Source: Furcasterigmium furcatum
Taxonomy: Eukaryota > Ascomycota > Sordariomycetes > Glomerellales > Plectosphaerellaceae
DNA length: 64,000 nt
Assembly (NCBI GenBank): GCA_001599815.1
Contig: BCIA01000001.1
Coordinates: 3,290,934 to 3,354,933, forward strand
Reading direction: 5' to 3'
Below the pieces are notes generated by a model that made no database searches, was not told the DNA's origin, and saw nothing but the letters and a program-made list of their open reading frames with translations. Position 1 is the stretch's first letter. Each line of letters begins with the position of its first letter. This document shows, one piece after another, positions 53,015-64,000 of the stretch. The position numbers and the translations under genes are program-made.

Positions 53015-54073
53015 ATGGACGTCGCCCAGATCCCCCTGCTGCACAGCCCACTGCAGGCCTTCGACTTTAGGACACCGTCCTATATCCCGGAGGGCGCCTG
53101 GCTATCCCCCAAAGACGACCCGTACCCCGCCGGCGCGCCTCTCATCACATCGGTCCCCGACGATGACTCGCCCATGGCCTACAATGAAGACGAGATGGTG
53201 TATCTCTGGAACGAGATTTACCACGTGTGCCTACAGAACGGCGTCTTCAAGGACGAAGATGTCGTCTTCCCGCCCGAGGACACGGGACGCCATCCGGACT
53301 TCAACAGGGATCTCTACCGAAACCAGTTCAACATGAGCGACCGCGTCATCTCCCTCCTCGAACGCCTCCCGTATCCCGCGAAGGGTGTCGAACCTGGCGA
53401 TGGCATCAAAATCTTCACAGAAGGCCTTCTGATCAACTACCTCCACGGTGATCAGAAGGATTTTCGCATAGAGACCTGCCGCGAACCCCACACATATTTG
53501 ACGAAAGAGTACATCGATTTCAGCACGTGGCCGAGCGATCTCAGCGTCGACATGGTTCCGGACGACGTTAATTTCTTGTCTCCGTACGAGTCGGAAGGGA
53601 CAACCTGGATCTTCGACACGAGAATGAACGCCATCCGAACGATCGACGGCTTGGCCGAGCTGTACACCAATCATCTCCCCGTCCAGTACCAACCTGAACG
53701 CCGCGATGCGGAGACATACTACCGCAACTGGCCCGCCTACCACGCGCCTTTCGTCCTCAAGCGGTTCATCCAGGACCTCTGGGATCTCAAGTTCGTGCCC
53801 AGCGGGCCGGGGGCTGAGGGCCTGATGGGGATCTATGACATGGGGTCGGCACTTATTGCAAACGAGATGCGGGAATATGGCTGGCCGGATAACTTCCGCA
53901 AGGAGGACTGGTACCGCGATTTGAAGAAGATCACGCATGCTGCGTGGGATGTCAGCGACGGCATGGCGAAGCTTCACTCTGAACAGGAGCTTGTTCTCAA
54001 GACGTGGGAGGCTCACCCTGAACGGATCCCGAGGGTCGGGATTGAGCACCTGGACTGGATGGATGCTGAATGA
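53015..54073 (+). CDS. Hypothetical cytoplasmic protein, fungal orphan family
   Basis: Single exon, 352 residues, clear coding composition. The protein is acidic and rich in Trp, Tyr and Pro (DDDSPMAYNEDEMVYLWNEIY, FSTWPSDLSVDMVPDDV, FRKEDWYRDLKKI). It has no signal peptide, membrane segment or known catalytic motif. Proteins of this make-up occur in ascomycetes as small families without function. The TTAAAAGGGAACG stretch some 65 bp upstream could be a weak TATA element. A complete single-exon frame this long is unlikely to be chance. Confidence 0.75.
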   Translation: MDVAQIPLLHSPLQAFDFRTPSYIPEGAWLSPKDDPYPAGAPLITSVPDDDSPMAYNEDEMVYLWNEIYHVCLQNGVFKDEDVVFPPEDTGRHPDFNRDLYRNQFNMSDRVISLLERLPYPAKGVEPGDGIKIFTEGLLINYLHGDQKDFRIETCREPHTYLTKEYIDFSTWPSDLSVDMVPDDVNFLSPYESEGTTWIFDTRMNAIRTIDGLAELYTNHLPVQYQPERRDAETYYRNWPAYHAPFVLKRFIQDLWDLKFVPSGPGAEGLMGIYDMGSALIANEMREYGWPDNFRKEDWYRDLKKITHAAWDVSDGMAKLHSEQELVLKTWEAHPERIPRVGIEHLDWMDAE

Positions 54074-54591
54074 TCAAGGTCATAGAACAACATGGGCAGC
54101 AGGAGACGGGAGTCGTCATGCCTGCCGGCGACGGGGAGGACGCTCCTGGATCACCTCACGGCCCTAAACCAGCCCGGCCCGGCTCCGGCCCGGGTCGAGA
54201 CATGGACGCTCCAAGTCGGATGCGTGCTACATGGGCAAGCGGCGAAGGAAGTGCTTGATTTCCGGCCGACTACTGGCCCATAATGTTGCCTGGAGGTCCA
54301 GTCAATCTGGCTCAAGCGGTTGCAGTCCATGATAGCGTCAAGTCCTTCGAAGGGCGTACTTCTTGAAGTCCAGGTGCTATCTAGGCTATCATTCGGGTGA
54401 GTCATGGGAACCAGGAGCTGTTAGTGCGGGCGCCGCAGTCCCAGCCAATCCCTAACGCCACCAAATGTCCAATGGAAATTCGGGAATAAATAATGACCAC
54501 GAAGGTCCCTTGATCATGGGCAGGATGGAGCACCTCGGGCATCACAGGTCATCTCTCAAGTCAACCCGTCACAGAACAGAAGAGAAGCAAC
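54074..54591. other. Intergenic region, nothing seen
   Basis: 518 bp without a credible gene. It should contain the promoter of the PaiB-like gene; an AATAAATAA stretch lies near 54485. Confidence 0.35.
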
Positions 54592-55362
54592 ATGTACATC
54601 CGCGACGCACACGCCGAGCGCGACATCCGCGTCCTGCGGCAGCTCATCCGTGAGAGCCCTCTCGGCATCCTGACGACTGGCATCCCGTCACAAACCCACG
54701 CTTTCCTGCAGTCGAGCCACATCCCCTTCGTGCTGGACGTCGACGATGAATCCAGCGAGACGGAGCTCGGCACTCTGCGCGGCCACATGGCCCGCGCGAA
54801 CCCCCAGAGCAAGGCCATGATCGAGGCGCTCACCTCGGCTGACGGAACACCGACTGCTGCGAACGTGCTTGAGCAGGAGGTCCTGGTTCTCTTCACCGCC
54901 AAGGCGCACCACTACGTGACGCCCAAGTTCTACACGCAGACAAAGCCTGAATCAGGCAAGGTGGTGCCCACGTGGAACTACGCCGGCGCGCAGGCGTACG
55001 GCAAGGCGCGGGTGTACTTCAACACCAAGTCCCCGGAGACGTCAGAATACCTGTCGAAGCAGGTGAATGCCCTGACCAAGATGTGCGAAGGGTCCATTAT
55101 GGGCTACACGGGCAAGGAGGGCAGGCCAGCGCCGTGGGAGGTGTCTGACGCGCCGGAGAGGTACGTCGAGCTGCTGAAGAAGGCCATCATCGGGGTCGAG
55201 ATCAAGATCGAGAGGCTGGAGGGCAAGTTCAAGGCGTCTCAGGAGGATCCCAAGGGCGACATTGAGGGCGTGATCCGAGGATTCGAGGCGATGGATTCGG
55301 AGGTGAGCCAGGACATGGCCAAGATGGTCAAGGAGAGGGGTGCTGCGAAGCTGTCGAGCTGA
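54592..55362 (+). CDS. FMN-binding split-barrel protein, PaiB/FMN_bind_2 family
   Basis: Single exon, 256 residues. The start MYIRDAHAERDIRVLRQLIRESPLGILTT is the family's signature, followed by SSHIPFVLD, LRGHMARANPQ, a QEVLVLFTAKAHHYVTPKFY strand pair and VVPTWNYAGAQAYGKARVYF, which together form the FMN-binding split barrel. The C-terminal helices include IIGVEIKIERLEGKFKASQ. In Bacillus the relative PaiB is called a transcriptional regulator; in fungi these proteins probably bind FMN or haem-like cofactors in the cytosol with unknown roles. The length and motif order are normal. Confidence 0.92.
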   Translation: MYIRDAHAERDIRVLRQLIRESPLGILTTGIPSQTHAFLQSSHIPFVLDVDDESSETELGTLRGHMARANPQSKAMIEALTSADGTPTAANVLEQEVLVLFTAKAHHYVTPKFYTQTKPESGKVVPTWNYAGAQAYGKARVYFNTKSPETSEYLSKQVNALTKMCEGSIMGYTGKEGRPAPWEVSDAPERYVELLKKAIIGVEIKIERLEGKFKASQEDPKGDIEGVIRGFEAMDSEVSQDMAKMVKERGAAKLSS

Positions 55363-58300
55363 GAGGCTTAATACGACGATGTGGACAATGATGGGGGAGA
55401 GGTCGGTCGTCGGGCTCCGGCCGGTGAGGGAGAACCTTGATTCTTTCCATGGTAGAGTTGGGGAAGGTTTCCACCTGGAGCTCACTCAATCCCGCTGCAC
55501 CTGGACCGAGGCTCTGAAATACACAGTGCCAAGTCCGATTGCCTGCTAAATTCTGAACTTTCTCAGGGGTCCCAGTGGGTGATTTTAGGGTCGTGGTGCC
55601 AGCTGATTGGAGTGACAAGGAGAACTCCGTACGCAGAACAATACTGTGAACTGTGCCTCGGGCTGCTCCTTCCCTGCCTTCCACGACGAAACAAACCACA
55701 TGGCAATCCGACTGACAGCGAAAACCATTCGTCCGTCTCGTCTGGGCTTCGATTTTTTCATCTCTCTCCCACATGCCAGCCATTCAATCCATTTGACAAC
55801 GGCACGCCGCCAAGGACCACACGGGTTGCATTGCCTGCAGGGGAACCACGAGCTGCAAGCTGAGAGGTCGAAATGCAACCCTCTCATTTACGACGGGATG
55901 GGATCTTCAGGGGACCACAACGCGCCATTGACTAACGATTTCCCAGAAGCTGGATGGCTTCCTGTGGCGGCTTGGCACCCTGGCCTTCAGCTTTTCGAGC
56001 TTATCGAGCTCCTCGAGCTCTCGACACTATTCTGACATTCTGAAGATCCGAGGCGGCGGGTGACAGGAACGGCACGGCTGCTTGGAACCGGTCACCTGAC
56101 CGGCCCGTACGGCGCATCATCGACTATCAGACGAGATACGCCCGAGCCGTGTTCCATGAATCCCCATACGAGTATGAGGCTCCGGAGGAGATTGCGCAGC
56201 GTCGACTGACTCGCTCGCGGCTTACCGACACGCCGTTGAGGCATTTGCGATAGGCATTTGCCTCCTGGGCATTGGTGGAGTTGCGCCGTCTCCCCAGCCT
56301 TGGACATCAAGTGGCCCGGGATTGTGCGACGAAGCCCCCGTCCGAGTTTCATTATTTTTACGAGCCGGCCGGTCGTCGACGGAGACCTCGTGAAAAGGCT
56401 ACCGACGGCATCGGGAGATTATGCCGTTGGTGCCATGTCCTTGTTGCCACAGCGAGCGACTGATACCAGCGTGGCGTGCGCAACACGCGGTCCATCGTGG
56501 AATCGAGTCACGCCACGTCGCGCGTGAAACAGCTGGTCGCAATTCAGCCTATCGAGCTGGCGATTGCCTGGAGGGTCAGTGGGCTGCACGTTGCTCACAA
56601 TGCCGCTGGACCCTTATCTGCACGCTGCCCGGATCGTCGGTGCTCGTGGAATTTTTCTAGAACGTCGCAGCACGATGATCACGTCCCGCGGAAGCGCCCG
56701 TCCTCGGCCAACGATTGCTCGGGCGGCTCGATGCCAAGTGGCCTAACATCTTGTCCGAGCTTTCCGTGCATGAGAGCGAAAAGTCTGTCAACATCTTGCA
56801 ACACGACCGGTGTCTTCTGTCAACAAGTACCTCGAGGATTCGAAGCTGCCATCCACAACGCCGTTGGCGCCAATCCCATGCGCCGGCCCCTCGATCAAGT
56901 GGGAATTGGAGGGCGGCCCCGCGAACAAGGCACAGCCGGTCCCTCCACTAGACCCTCTCGCCTGCCCCTCTCTCCGTCTAGTATTTCGAAGAAAGCCAAC
57001 CCCATTCGACGGAGAAGCTGATGAAGAGGAAAATATCCATCCCAAGCCCGCACCAGCACAAGGCGTCCCCGCTGGCGTGGGAAGATGGTGGGTGCCTCCT
57101 TTGGGGTAACACGTCATTACGGGGCGCTTCGAGAGTCCCTCACATGTATTTTTGCCGTGGAATCCTCGTGCCAGGATACTTTTACGTATCCTGGTCATGC
57201 ACAGCAGCACTCCGCTGAATCCGGCAGCCGCTAACGCCAGCACAGAAACGCCAAGCTGGCGACGACCCGCAGAACAGGGACGCTGTGGCTTGCGTCCTCG
57301 ACTTGCTTGTGCGGCAGTGAGCTCTCGCGTGTCAGCGGCAGATTCGATCTTCGACGTTTACAGACAAGAGGAAGCTCGGCACAGCAGAGGCGATGTCCGG
57401 CCGTGGAGGTCGTCGTCTGCTGATGCGCCAACCGCCGAGTCCCCCCCCTGGCAACGCCGACTTTGAGGAGCATGATGTTGGCCGACGCCGCCAGACATGT
57501 TTAACGCGGTCTGAAGCTTACTTCGGACCCGGGGCCTCAAAGTCGACCACGTGTGGTAATACCGCATTTGCTCAACACCCGGCAGAGGACCACCAGCTAT
57601 GCCGGCCGGCCACCCCCTTGGGAGATTGCTTCGGTGACCTGATACGTCCGACACAGCTCCCAGGACACCGGTGTCTGAATCCTTTGTGGCAGAGCTTTAA
57701 GGTTCCACGTTAGACAGTCGGGGGCCAGATGCAGTGCGCATCCTCGCCCTGTACGACCTCCGTGTGGTTTCGGCAAATCAGCAGACAATCCTCGAGCCAT
57801 TCCTTTCGAAAGAAGCCCAATCAACAGCAATGGACAATCCTCGGCGAGTTCAGCTTCCTGAACATGCCCAACAGCCAACCAGCGCGCGGGAGAGTTGTCG
57901 TCTGTGCCGGACATGCTTGCCCCAAGGGGCCTAGCGGACCAACGGTGTGATAAGACCTTGGCAGCCGTCTCGATCCCGTTGTAGCGGCGCCACTGTTCTG
58001 CGAACAAACCTGACAGGGGATGGATGGCGGCGAGTCCGACTCGACTCGGTTTCTGCAAGTACAGGCCCCCCTGTTGCTCCTCTGCCTGCCCCCACCATCC
58101 TGCCGAGAGGCCGTACCGGGGATGCTCCATTTCAGCCCGTGATCCACGGACGTCATTTGCTCCGCGCTGGGTCTCTCCTGTGCTTCAAGTTTCTGCAGTC
58201 GTTCTTCTCAGGAGTCGACTCCGTCCCGAGAGGATTCCGACTTGTTTTTTAATGTCCCTAGCCCCCCTCGTGCTCTCTCACCCTTCCCCTGACCTCCTGT

Positions 58301-58464
58301 CCCTTCTCCTCCGTTCTCCACGCGCTCCTCCACTGTCAAGATCTACGATCGTCCCTTGACTGGTCTGACGATCCCCCCCAGCTTGTCAAGCTTCACCCAG
58401 ACCCTTCCTTCCCTGCCCCTGCGTGCCACCGCCTCACGCGAGCAGCAGCTGAACAGCCAGCACA
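55363..58464. other. 3.1-kb intergenic region, no gene seen
   Basis: This is the longest gene-free stretch of the window. Frames up to 181 codons exist on both strands but overlap, carry no domains and do not splice into anything sensible. The last 300 bp, with long C/T-rich tracts (58,250-58,460), look like the promoter and leader of the permease. Confidence 0.35.
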
Positions 58465-60239
58465 ATGTCTTCTCACTTTGTTTCCCAGGACCCGGGCGCG
58501 AACGACTTCGGGTCGTCCGGCTACGAGAATGGCCACAAGAAGTCCGACGGAGGCGACATCCACCGCCGTATCTCCAATGCTGGCTCGGGCACCGCCGACC
58601 AAACCCTCGAGGCGCTGGGTTACAAGTCCGAGCTGAAGCGCACCCGTTCCACCTTCCAGGTCGCCTTCATGTCCTTCGTCCTCGCTTCCATCCCCTACGG
58701 CCTCGCGACAACCCTGATCTACCCCCTCATCGGCGGCGGCCCCGTCGTCATCATCTGGGGCTGGCTGGCCGTCTCCCTGATCATTCTCTGCGTCGCTTCC
58801 TCTCTGGGCGAGATTACGAGTGTCTATCCTACTGCCGGTGGTACGTTCGCTACAGCTCCTCAGATCTGACAGCGACCCAGCTGACGAGACTTCTTTCTTA
58901 GGTGTCTACTACCAGACGTTCATGCTCGCGTCGCCCAATTGGCGCCGCCCCGCCGCCTGGATCTGTGGCTGGCTCTACACTATTGGCACCATCACCATCA
59001 CCCTGGCTGTCAACTTCGGCACCATGCTCTTCTTCGTTGCATGCATTAACGTCTTCGAGAAGGAGGACGGCTCGGAGATTTTCGCCGCCAACACATGGCA
59101 GCAATACCTCATCTTCCTCGCCATCACATTCCTCTGCAACGCCGTCTCTTCTCTTGGCAACCGCTGGCTGCCCATTCTTGATGTAAGTCGCTCTTTGTTC
59201 TAGGGGCTCCCGTGTTGCTGACGTTGCGCCTCAAGACCGCCACCATCTTCTGGACCTTCGCCGGTGTCTTCGCGATCATCATCACCATTCTCGTCATGGC
59301 CAAGGGCGGCCGTCGTTCCGCCGATTTCGTCTTCACTCACTTCGAGCCGCACTCTGGCTGGCCCGATGGCTGGTCCTTCATGGTTGGTCTGCTCCATGCC
59401 GGTTACGCCACCTCGTCCACCGGCATGATCATCTCCATGTGCGAGGAGGTCCGCGAGCCCTCCACCCAGGTCCCCAAGGCCATGGTTTACACCATCATCA
59501 TGAACACCATCATCGGCCTGCTCTTCCTGATCCCCCTCGTCTTCGTCCTCCCCGATATCCAGGAGCTCCTCGTCTCCGCCTCGCCCGTGCCCCTCATCAT
59601 CAAGACTGCCGTTGGCTCGTCCGGTGCTGCTTTCGCTCTCTGCATCCCGCTGATTGTTCTGGCCATTCTTTGCGGCGTCGGCTGCACCACCGCGGCCAGC
59701 CGCTGCACTTGGGCATTTGCCCGTGACGGTGCCATTCCCGGCTCCGGCTGGTGGAAGAAGGTCAACCACAAGCTCGACGTGCCCTTCAACGCGATGATGC
59801 TCTCCATGGTGGTCCAAATCCTACTCGGCCTCCTCTGGTTTGGCTCCTCGGAGGCCTTCAACGCATTCTCCGGTGTCGGTGTCATCAGCCTGACCGCCTC
59901 GTATGCTAGCCCTATTGCTATCAGTCTCTTCACCGGCCGCAAGGCTGTTCAGAACGCGAAGTTCAGGCTGGGCAAGTTTGGTGTCTTTGCCAACATCGTG
60001 GCCCTCGGTAAGTCGTGCTTCAATGCTACCATACCCGTGACTTTTGCTGACATGCCCCAGCTTGGTCTGCCCTCGCCATGCCCCTCTTCTGCATGCCCTC
60101 CGCCATCCCCGTCACCCCCGAGACTGTCAACTACGCACCCGCCGTCTTCATCTTTGCGACCGGCGTCTCTGCCATCTGGTACTTCGCCTGGGGACGCCGC
60201 AACTACGCTGGTCCCCCGACCCACGAGATGTACAATTGA
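58465..60239 (+). CDS. Amino acid/polyamine/choline (APC) family permease, GABA-permease-like
   Basis: This is a 12-helix plasma membrane permease. Exons are 58465-58840, 58902-59182, 59236-60007 and 60061-60239, giving 535 residues; the third exon uses the CAAG acceptor at 59235, confirmed by phase and by a GCTGAC branch site. The hydrophilic N-tail precedes ALGYKSELKRTRSTFQVAFMSFVLASIPYGLATTLIYPL, the family start seen in fungal GABA, choline and amino acid permeases. ITSVYPTAGGVYYQ, the helix block up to LLHAGYATSSTGMIISMCEEVREPSTQVPKAM, and ASRCTWAFARDGAIPGS follow. The end IWYFAWGRRNYAGPP is also typical. The substrate is not set by sequence: GABA, choline and other amino compounds are all possible. 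Confidence 0.92.
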
Positions 60240-61248
60240 ATCGCACTGTCGGATCACCCCGCCGGCGACGACGGTGCCACGCTGCGACTGTACGATGCAG
60301 TCCGCAACAGCGCCTCCGACGACGATGACGACCTCGACTCGCAAGACGGCCTGGTTCAGCACGGCCGTCCGTCCGTTGCAGACTCCGCGGACTCAATGTC
60401 TCTCGCTCGATGGACGTGATCCCCCCGCGACTGCCGAGGTGATACGCCACATGCCCTCCCGCCACCTTCCCGCCCGGCCGCCGCCCGAGAATGTGTGCGT
60501 GGTACCACGCGCTCGCGTGAAAGTGCTTGCCCCCTCGGTGACCTCCCGAGCGCCAAGGCGAGGAGACCGTCCTGGCCGTGTCAGACTGTCGATTGTGTGC
60601 GGTTCGAACTTGTCGGTGATTGCGTGTGCCGTGCGTGCGTGCGTTTTGTCGGGAGGCCGTGGTCCGGGGTTCGCGTGGTTGCTGTTGTTGTCCTTTCCTG
60701 TCAGATACCAGATGCTTGAACTGAGATACCCTGATTATTGCACTCATGTGATCGGTGCCCTTGCGCGAGGTGTCTGTCGTCCGTCGTAGGTTTGCCGCAT
60801 AGCCGCATTCGGATGATGTTTGCCTGACATGTTGTCGCCCGTGGTTCTACGAGGGATACGCGTTGTTATTGTGGCGCGTGAATGATGCTGTGCTACGCTG
60901 TCGTGCGGGATCTGTCGTACCTGGAACGAGCTTTTCGGTTCAAGGATCATGGATTTCTCGCCTAGATTCTTCAGGGTCACCACATGTGATACTGTCAGCC
61001 TTGTGGTGCTGAAATAGTGGCCTGCCGAGTGTGGTGCCTTTCACAGAGAGAGGCGTTCGTGACCGCTGCCGAGTATAAAAGCGGCTCAGTCCTTCAACCC
61101 GAGAAGTATCTCATCATCATCAACTCGCCGGGCGCGCTCCTCATTCCGACAGTTTCCATTTTCACTTGATTTCGAATTCGCTGGCATTCTCCTGACTCCC
61201 ACCTCAGTGTCATCCCCTCAGCTTTGGTCCGGCTCAAAAGCTCTCACC
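60240..61248. promoter_or_regulatory. Intergenic region ending in a TATA promoter
   Basis: The permease 3' end is followed by about 700 bp without a gene. A good TATAAA box stands at 61074-61079, about 170 bp before the small secreted-protein start at 61249. Confidence 0.4.
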
Positions 61249-61544
61249 ATGAGGTCCACGCTTCTTATCCTTCCGCTCATCGCTCCCATCTTCGCCTGCC
61301 GAGGCTTGAGCGGACTTCGATGAAGTTGCACAGCGTCCCCAACAACAGTACCATCGACCCCTTTGGAGAGATCGACCCTGCAATCCCGGGAATCCGGGTG
61401 GCCATGCCCTTCGATGTCGACGGCGTGCTCTCTACTTTCGTCGTGATAAAACAGGTGCGAGGACAGGATGTCATCAAAACTGCCCTTCAGCTCGGACTGG
61501 GCATTCTTGAGGTAGACGTGCTTCCAAACTCAAATCTGCCTTGA
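61249..61544 (+). pseudogene. Small secreted protein gene, probably frameshifted
   Basis: The ATG at 61249 starts a good signal peptide (MRSTLLILPLIAPIFAC) but the frame stops after 24 codons. The neighbouring frame, entered by a single-base shift just after the signal peptide, reads 70 more protein-like residues (KLHSVPNNSTIDPFGEIDP, then IRVAMPFDVDGVLSTFVVIK) to a stop at 61544. No intron of normal size could join the two. A TATAAA box stands upstream. Either the gene is broken by a one-base indel or the base call is wrong. The family is unknown. Confidence 0.4.
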
Positions 61545-61585
61545 CGTGGCTTGATACGGACGATCTCTGAAAGGCCATGTCTCTA

Positions 61586-62713
61586 CTAGGCACCACCGTG
61601 AACGCCCTTGCCCCTGTCCTCCCAGCTCACTTCTCCGTTACCCCCGCAGCCGCCTCGTTTGCAGTAGTAGGCGGTCTGGGAGTTCGCCGTCAGCGGTGAC
61701 CAGATGTTGTAGGTTGTCTTCCTTTTGTCGTTCGGCCTGCAGGAGCTCCACGTCTCCCTCTCGACCGTGTACTCCTGGTAGCGGCGCCAGTTTGCCACGC
61801 AGGTGGTCTGGCAGTTCTTCTCGCTGCCGCAGGCGACTGTCTCCCTGGTGCCTCGTGTCCACGAGACCGAGTAGCCGGCGCTGATCCAGTCTCCAGAGCC
61901 GCCGCCGGCGAGGGAGAGGCCGGCCTGATGGGTGACGGAGTATTCCTTGGGGCCCTTGCCACACACGTCACGGCCCTAGATCGCGTCAGTCGGCTCATTC
62001 AGGTTCAGAGATCTGGAGAGGATAATCAAGAGAAAGAGTCAACTGACCGTGAGTTGCTGGTGGCGTCTCCATTTGCGGGGGTTGCCGTTGCCCTTCTTCT
62101 TGATGGACCTCCGAGCCTGACAGACGGGACCTTGCCGGCGATCGAGCACCTCTGCAGCGCCGTCGTGGTCCTCATCAACAAGTTCACCGGTCTCGGCACT
62201 AATTTCTGCGGGGGAGACGAAAAGCTCGTCCTCGTAGAATTCGCCGATAATGGCCAGATCGTTGTGGGACTGGGGGCCAAGGCACTCGGCTGTGATGTTC
62301 AGGGGCAGCCTCTCGTGGGTGTCGAGCTCACCGGCTGCCCAGGGGACCTCACATTCCACTACGGCGACGTCCGTGTTCCAGCGGGCCTCGCAGACGATGC
62401 CGCCGGACCTCTCGGCCTCGAATTCGAGGGCGTAGCGGGCGTCTCCGATAGTCAATTCGCCGCTGCCTGTGTCGTCGGCAAAGACTTGGATCGGAACGCC
62501 GCCAAAGGTCACCTTACTGTCGCAGGCGTAGGCCAGGAGGGAGGTCCCCTCGTTGTCCTTGACGAAAATTATCTGGTCGCCGGTGTTCAGGCTCGACTCC
62601 CAGGTGATGAAAACTGAGTTAGGCGTGTCGAGGGCCTCGCCCTCCCAGTCTAAGCGACGGCCGGCGACGAGGCCGGCAAGGGACAGCAAGTAGGCGGCGG
62701 GACCGGTCTTCAT
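61586..62713 (-). CDS. Secreted two-part protein of unknown function (effector-like)
   Basis: Minus-strand exons are 62713-62048 and 61975-61586, giving 351 residues. The signal peptide (MKTGPAAYLLSLAGLVAG) is followed by an N-terminal beta-rich part of about 180 residues with three cysteines (YACD, IVCEARW, VECEV). A dibasic, lysine-rich hinge follows (LDRRQGPVCQARRSIKKKGNGNPRKWRR), which looks like a Kex2 processing region. The C-terminal part has many cysteines, Trp and Gly (VACGSEKNCQTTCVANWRRY, ETWSSC, YYCKRGGCGGNG). The intron falls exactly at the junction, as if two modules had been joined. I do not recognise either module. Confidence 0.78.
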
Positions 62714-64000
62714 GGCGGACGGCTGGAGGAGAGTAGAGTGAGAAAGGGATAGGCTTGGGGCTGGAGAATGAATGTGCAACATCAAGAAGGAATGCTCCTG
62801 ATGATGAGAGGGATGACACTGTGCTGAGGATGACAGAGGCGCTGCAGGTTCTCGGTCTTCTACGCTTTTCCACCTCATATGATGTCGGTTGAAGCGGGAG
62901 ACACCGAGAGGCCTCTGATCAACTCCGGGCTCGTCGCCCTCACATAACACCGTAACCTAAGCCTCTGCTTCTGACGATACTCCGAGCCACGGCTCGTGAT
63001 TCGCCACAGTACGATTCTGATCCAACTCTCGGCCTGGGCGCCCCAACCGGCGGCACTGAAGCTTTGCCAAGTCCATCTGGTCATCGCATCCGCGCCAAAC
63101 CAACAGCCGGCCGGAAAGCTGCGCCGCAGGTGAGTTTACTGACATGTAAGGCAGATCATGCGGACAGGGGCCCAGGGTGGTCTGGACCGTGTGGTGGGGT
63201 GCCCGACTTCCCGTGTGTTGTGGGCGAGTCTGAGCTTCGAGTTGCCAGATATCAATGTGTGTAGTCATTAAGGTCAGGCTTCCGCGGCACAGATGTGGGC
63301 AGTAAAACCTCATGTTGCGTGCCGATAACCCTCACTCCGAGGTGCATGGCCAGGCCACAACTTGGCTCAAGAGGCCGGCCTGGCGGTGATGGGCCGACGA
63401 CGGATAATTTCTGGGGAGCCTCCAAGGCCAAGATCTCGCGGTCGACATGAGCCGTGCGTGTGTACATAGTAGCGGGGCATATTGGCAAGCACCTGCTGTT
63501 TTGGAGCCAACACGATGCCGTTGGCGCCAACTTGGGCTGCCAAGGCTCCCTGCCACTGCCACTGTAACATCAGTGAAGCCGTCGAGCCATTTCCTCCCGT
63601 ATTGCTCCACTCCCAGACTGACCGGGCAGTACAGCGTATGGTCTGGAGGGCGGCCCGTCAGTACTCAGGCTGCCTGAGCTTATTTCTTCTCCGCCAAGGC
63701 GGCCGGCGGCAATGCATCACTTTCGGCCTGGTCGCTCACATGTTGGTGTTCGAGTGAGTGGAACAAATTGTGCGGCTCTTTTTTCTGTGCCTCGTCCCTG
63801 CATCAAGAAAATCGTGAACAAAAAGTAAGTGGCAGGGTCACATGTCAAATATTTCCGAGCTGTTAATTAGTGGCTGCTGTCAGATTTGCCCGGCTTGTTT
63901 GGGGCCGTACCTTGAATCGGTGATGGCATGGTGCTGAGCCTCGGTATTTCTACGAGTACTTAGGCAGTAAGGGTAAGCGGTTACGATCCGGGTTATGCTT
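62714..64000. other. Intergenic region to the window end, no gene seen
   Basis: The part near 62,714 is the promoter of the secreted gene. Beyond that only short frames without features are seen. A gene beginning outside the window cannot be excluded. Confidence 0.35.

Noticed and set aside
1..64000. tRNA, rRNA, CRISPR or intact transposon
   Set aside because: Looked for tRNA T-loop patterns, tandem direct repeats with spacers, transposase and reverse transcriptase motifs; none convincing.

Overview
This window looks like nuclear DNA of a filamentous ascomycete. Genes sit on both strands and most are split by short introns (about 45-90 bp, GT...AG, sometimes with a visible CTRAC-type branch site). 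Intergenic gaps are long, and the gene set includes a class III chitin synthase, Zn2Cys6 regulators and plant cell wall enzymes. A plant-associated Sordariomycete (Colletotrichum-like) is my guess; it rests on protein style only. I see no tRNA, rRNA, CRISPR array or intact transposon. I worked out exon borders by hand from splice sites and reading-frame phase.

Layout. 1-2,687: 3' part of a class III chitin synthase. 2.7-4.4 kb: no intact gene, but decayed remnants (an ankyrin-like segment, a Cys-containing segment, a 30-bp repeat). 4.4-12 kb: plant polysaccharide enzymes, namely an SGNH rhamnogalacturonan acetylesterase-like protein, a PL4 rhamnogalacturonan lyase and a GH67 alpha-glucuronidase. 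12.3-13 kb: a small GPI-anchored six-cysteine protein. 14.7-28.3 kb: a probable catabolic cluster of an MFS sugar permease, an intracellular BNR beta-propeller, a DHDPS-family aldolase, a cytochrome b2-like FMN dehydrogenase, a DenD-like sugar-acid dehydrogenase, an aldo/keto reductase and a Zn2Cys6 regulator. 30-39 kb: an orphan gene, a second Zn2Cys6 regulator, then a divergent pair of an ochratoxinase-like amidohydrolase and a Dal5-type permease. 39-43 kb: a short-chain dehydrogenase and a kinesin with a SAM-like segment. 44-51 kb: a GPI-anchored AA12/sorbosone dehydrogenase-like quinoprotein, a single-pass membrane protein and a secreted orphan. 53-64 kb: an orphan, a PaiB-like FMN-binding protein, an APC permease, a possibly broken small secreted gene and a two-part secreted protein.

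The most interesting signal is in the 14.7-28.3 kb cluster. Its six metabolic genes form three divergent pairs (permease/propeller, aldolase/FMN dehydrogenase, DenD-like/reductase). Each shared promoter carries at least one 14-bp inverted site, CGG-NN-ACAA-RN-CCG: 16,884 CGGCGACAAAGCCG; 20,354 CGGGTACAAGCCCG; 24,146 CGGAGACAAAGCCG; and 24,114, whose reverse strand reads CGGGCACAAGTCCG. CGG...CCG inverted triplets are the standard target of Zn2Cys6 dimers, and a Zn2Cys6 gene ends the cluster. I infer a small co-regulated operon-like regulon for taking up and breaking down a sugar-acid or deoxysugar compound whose identity the sequence does not give.
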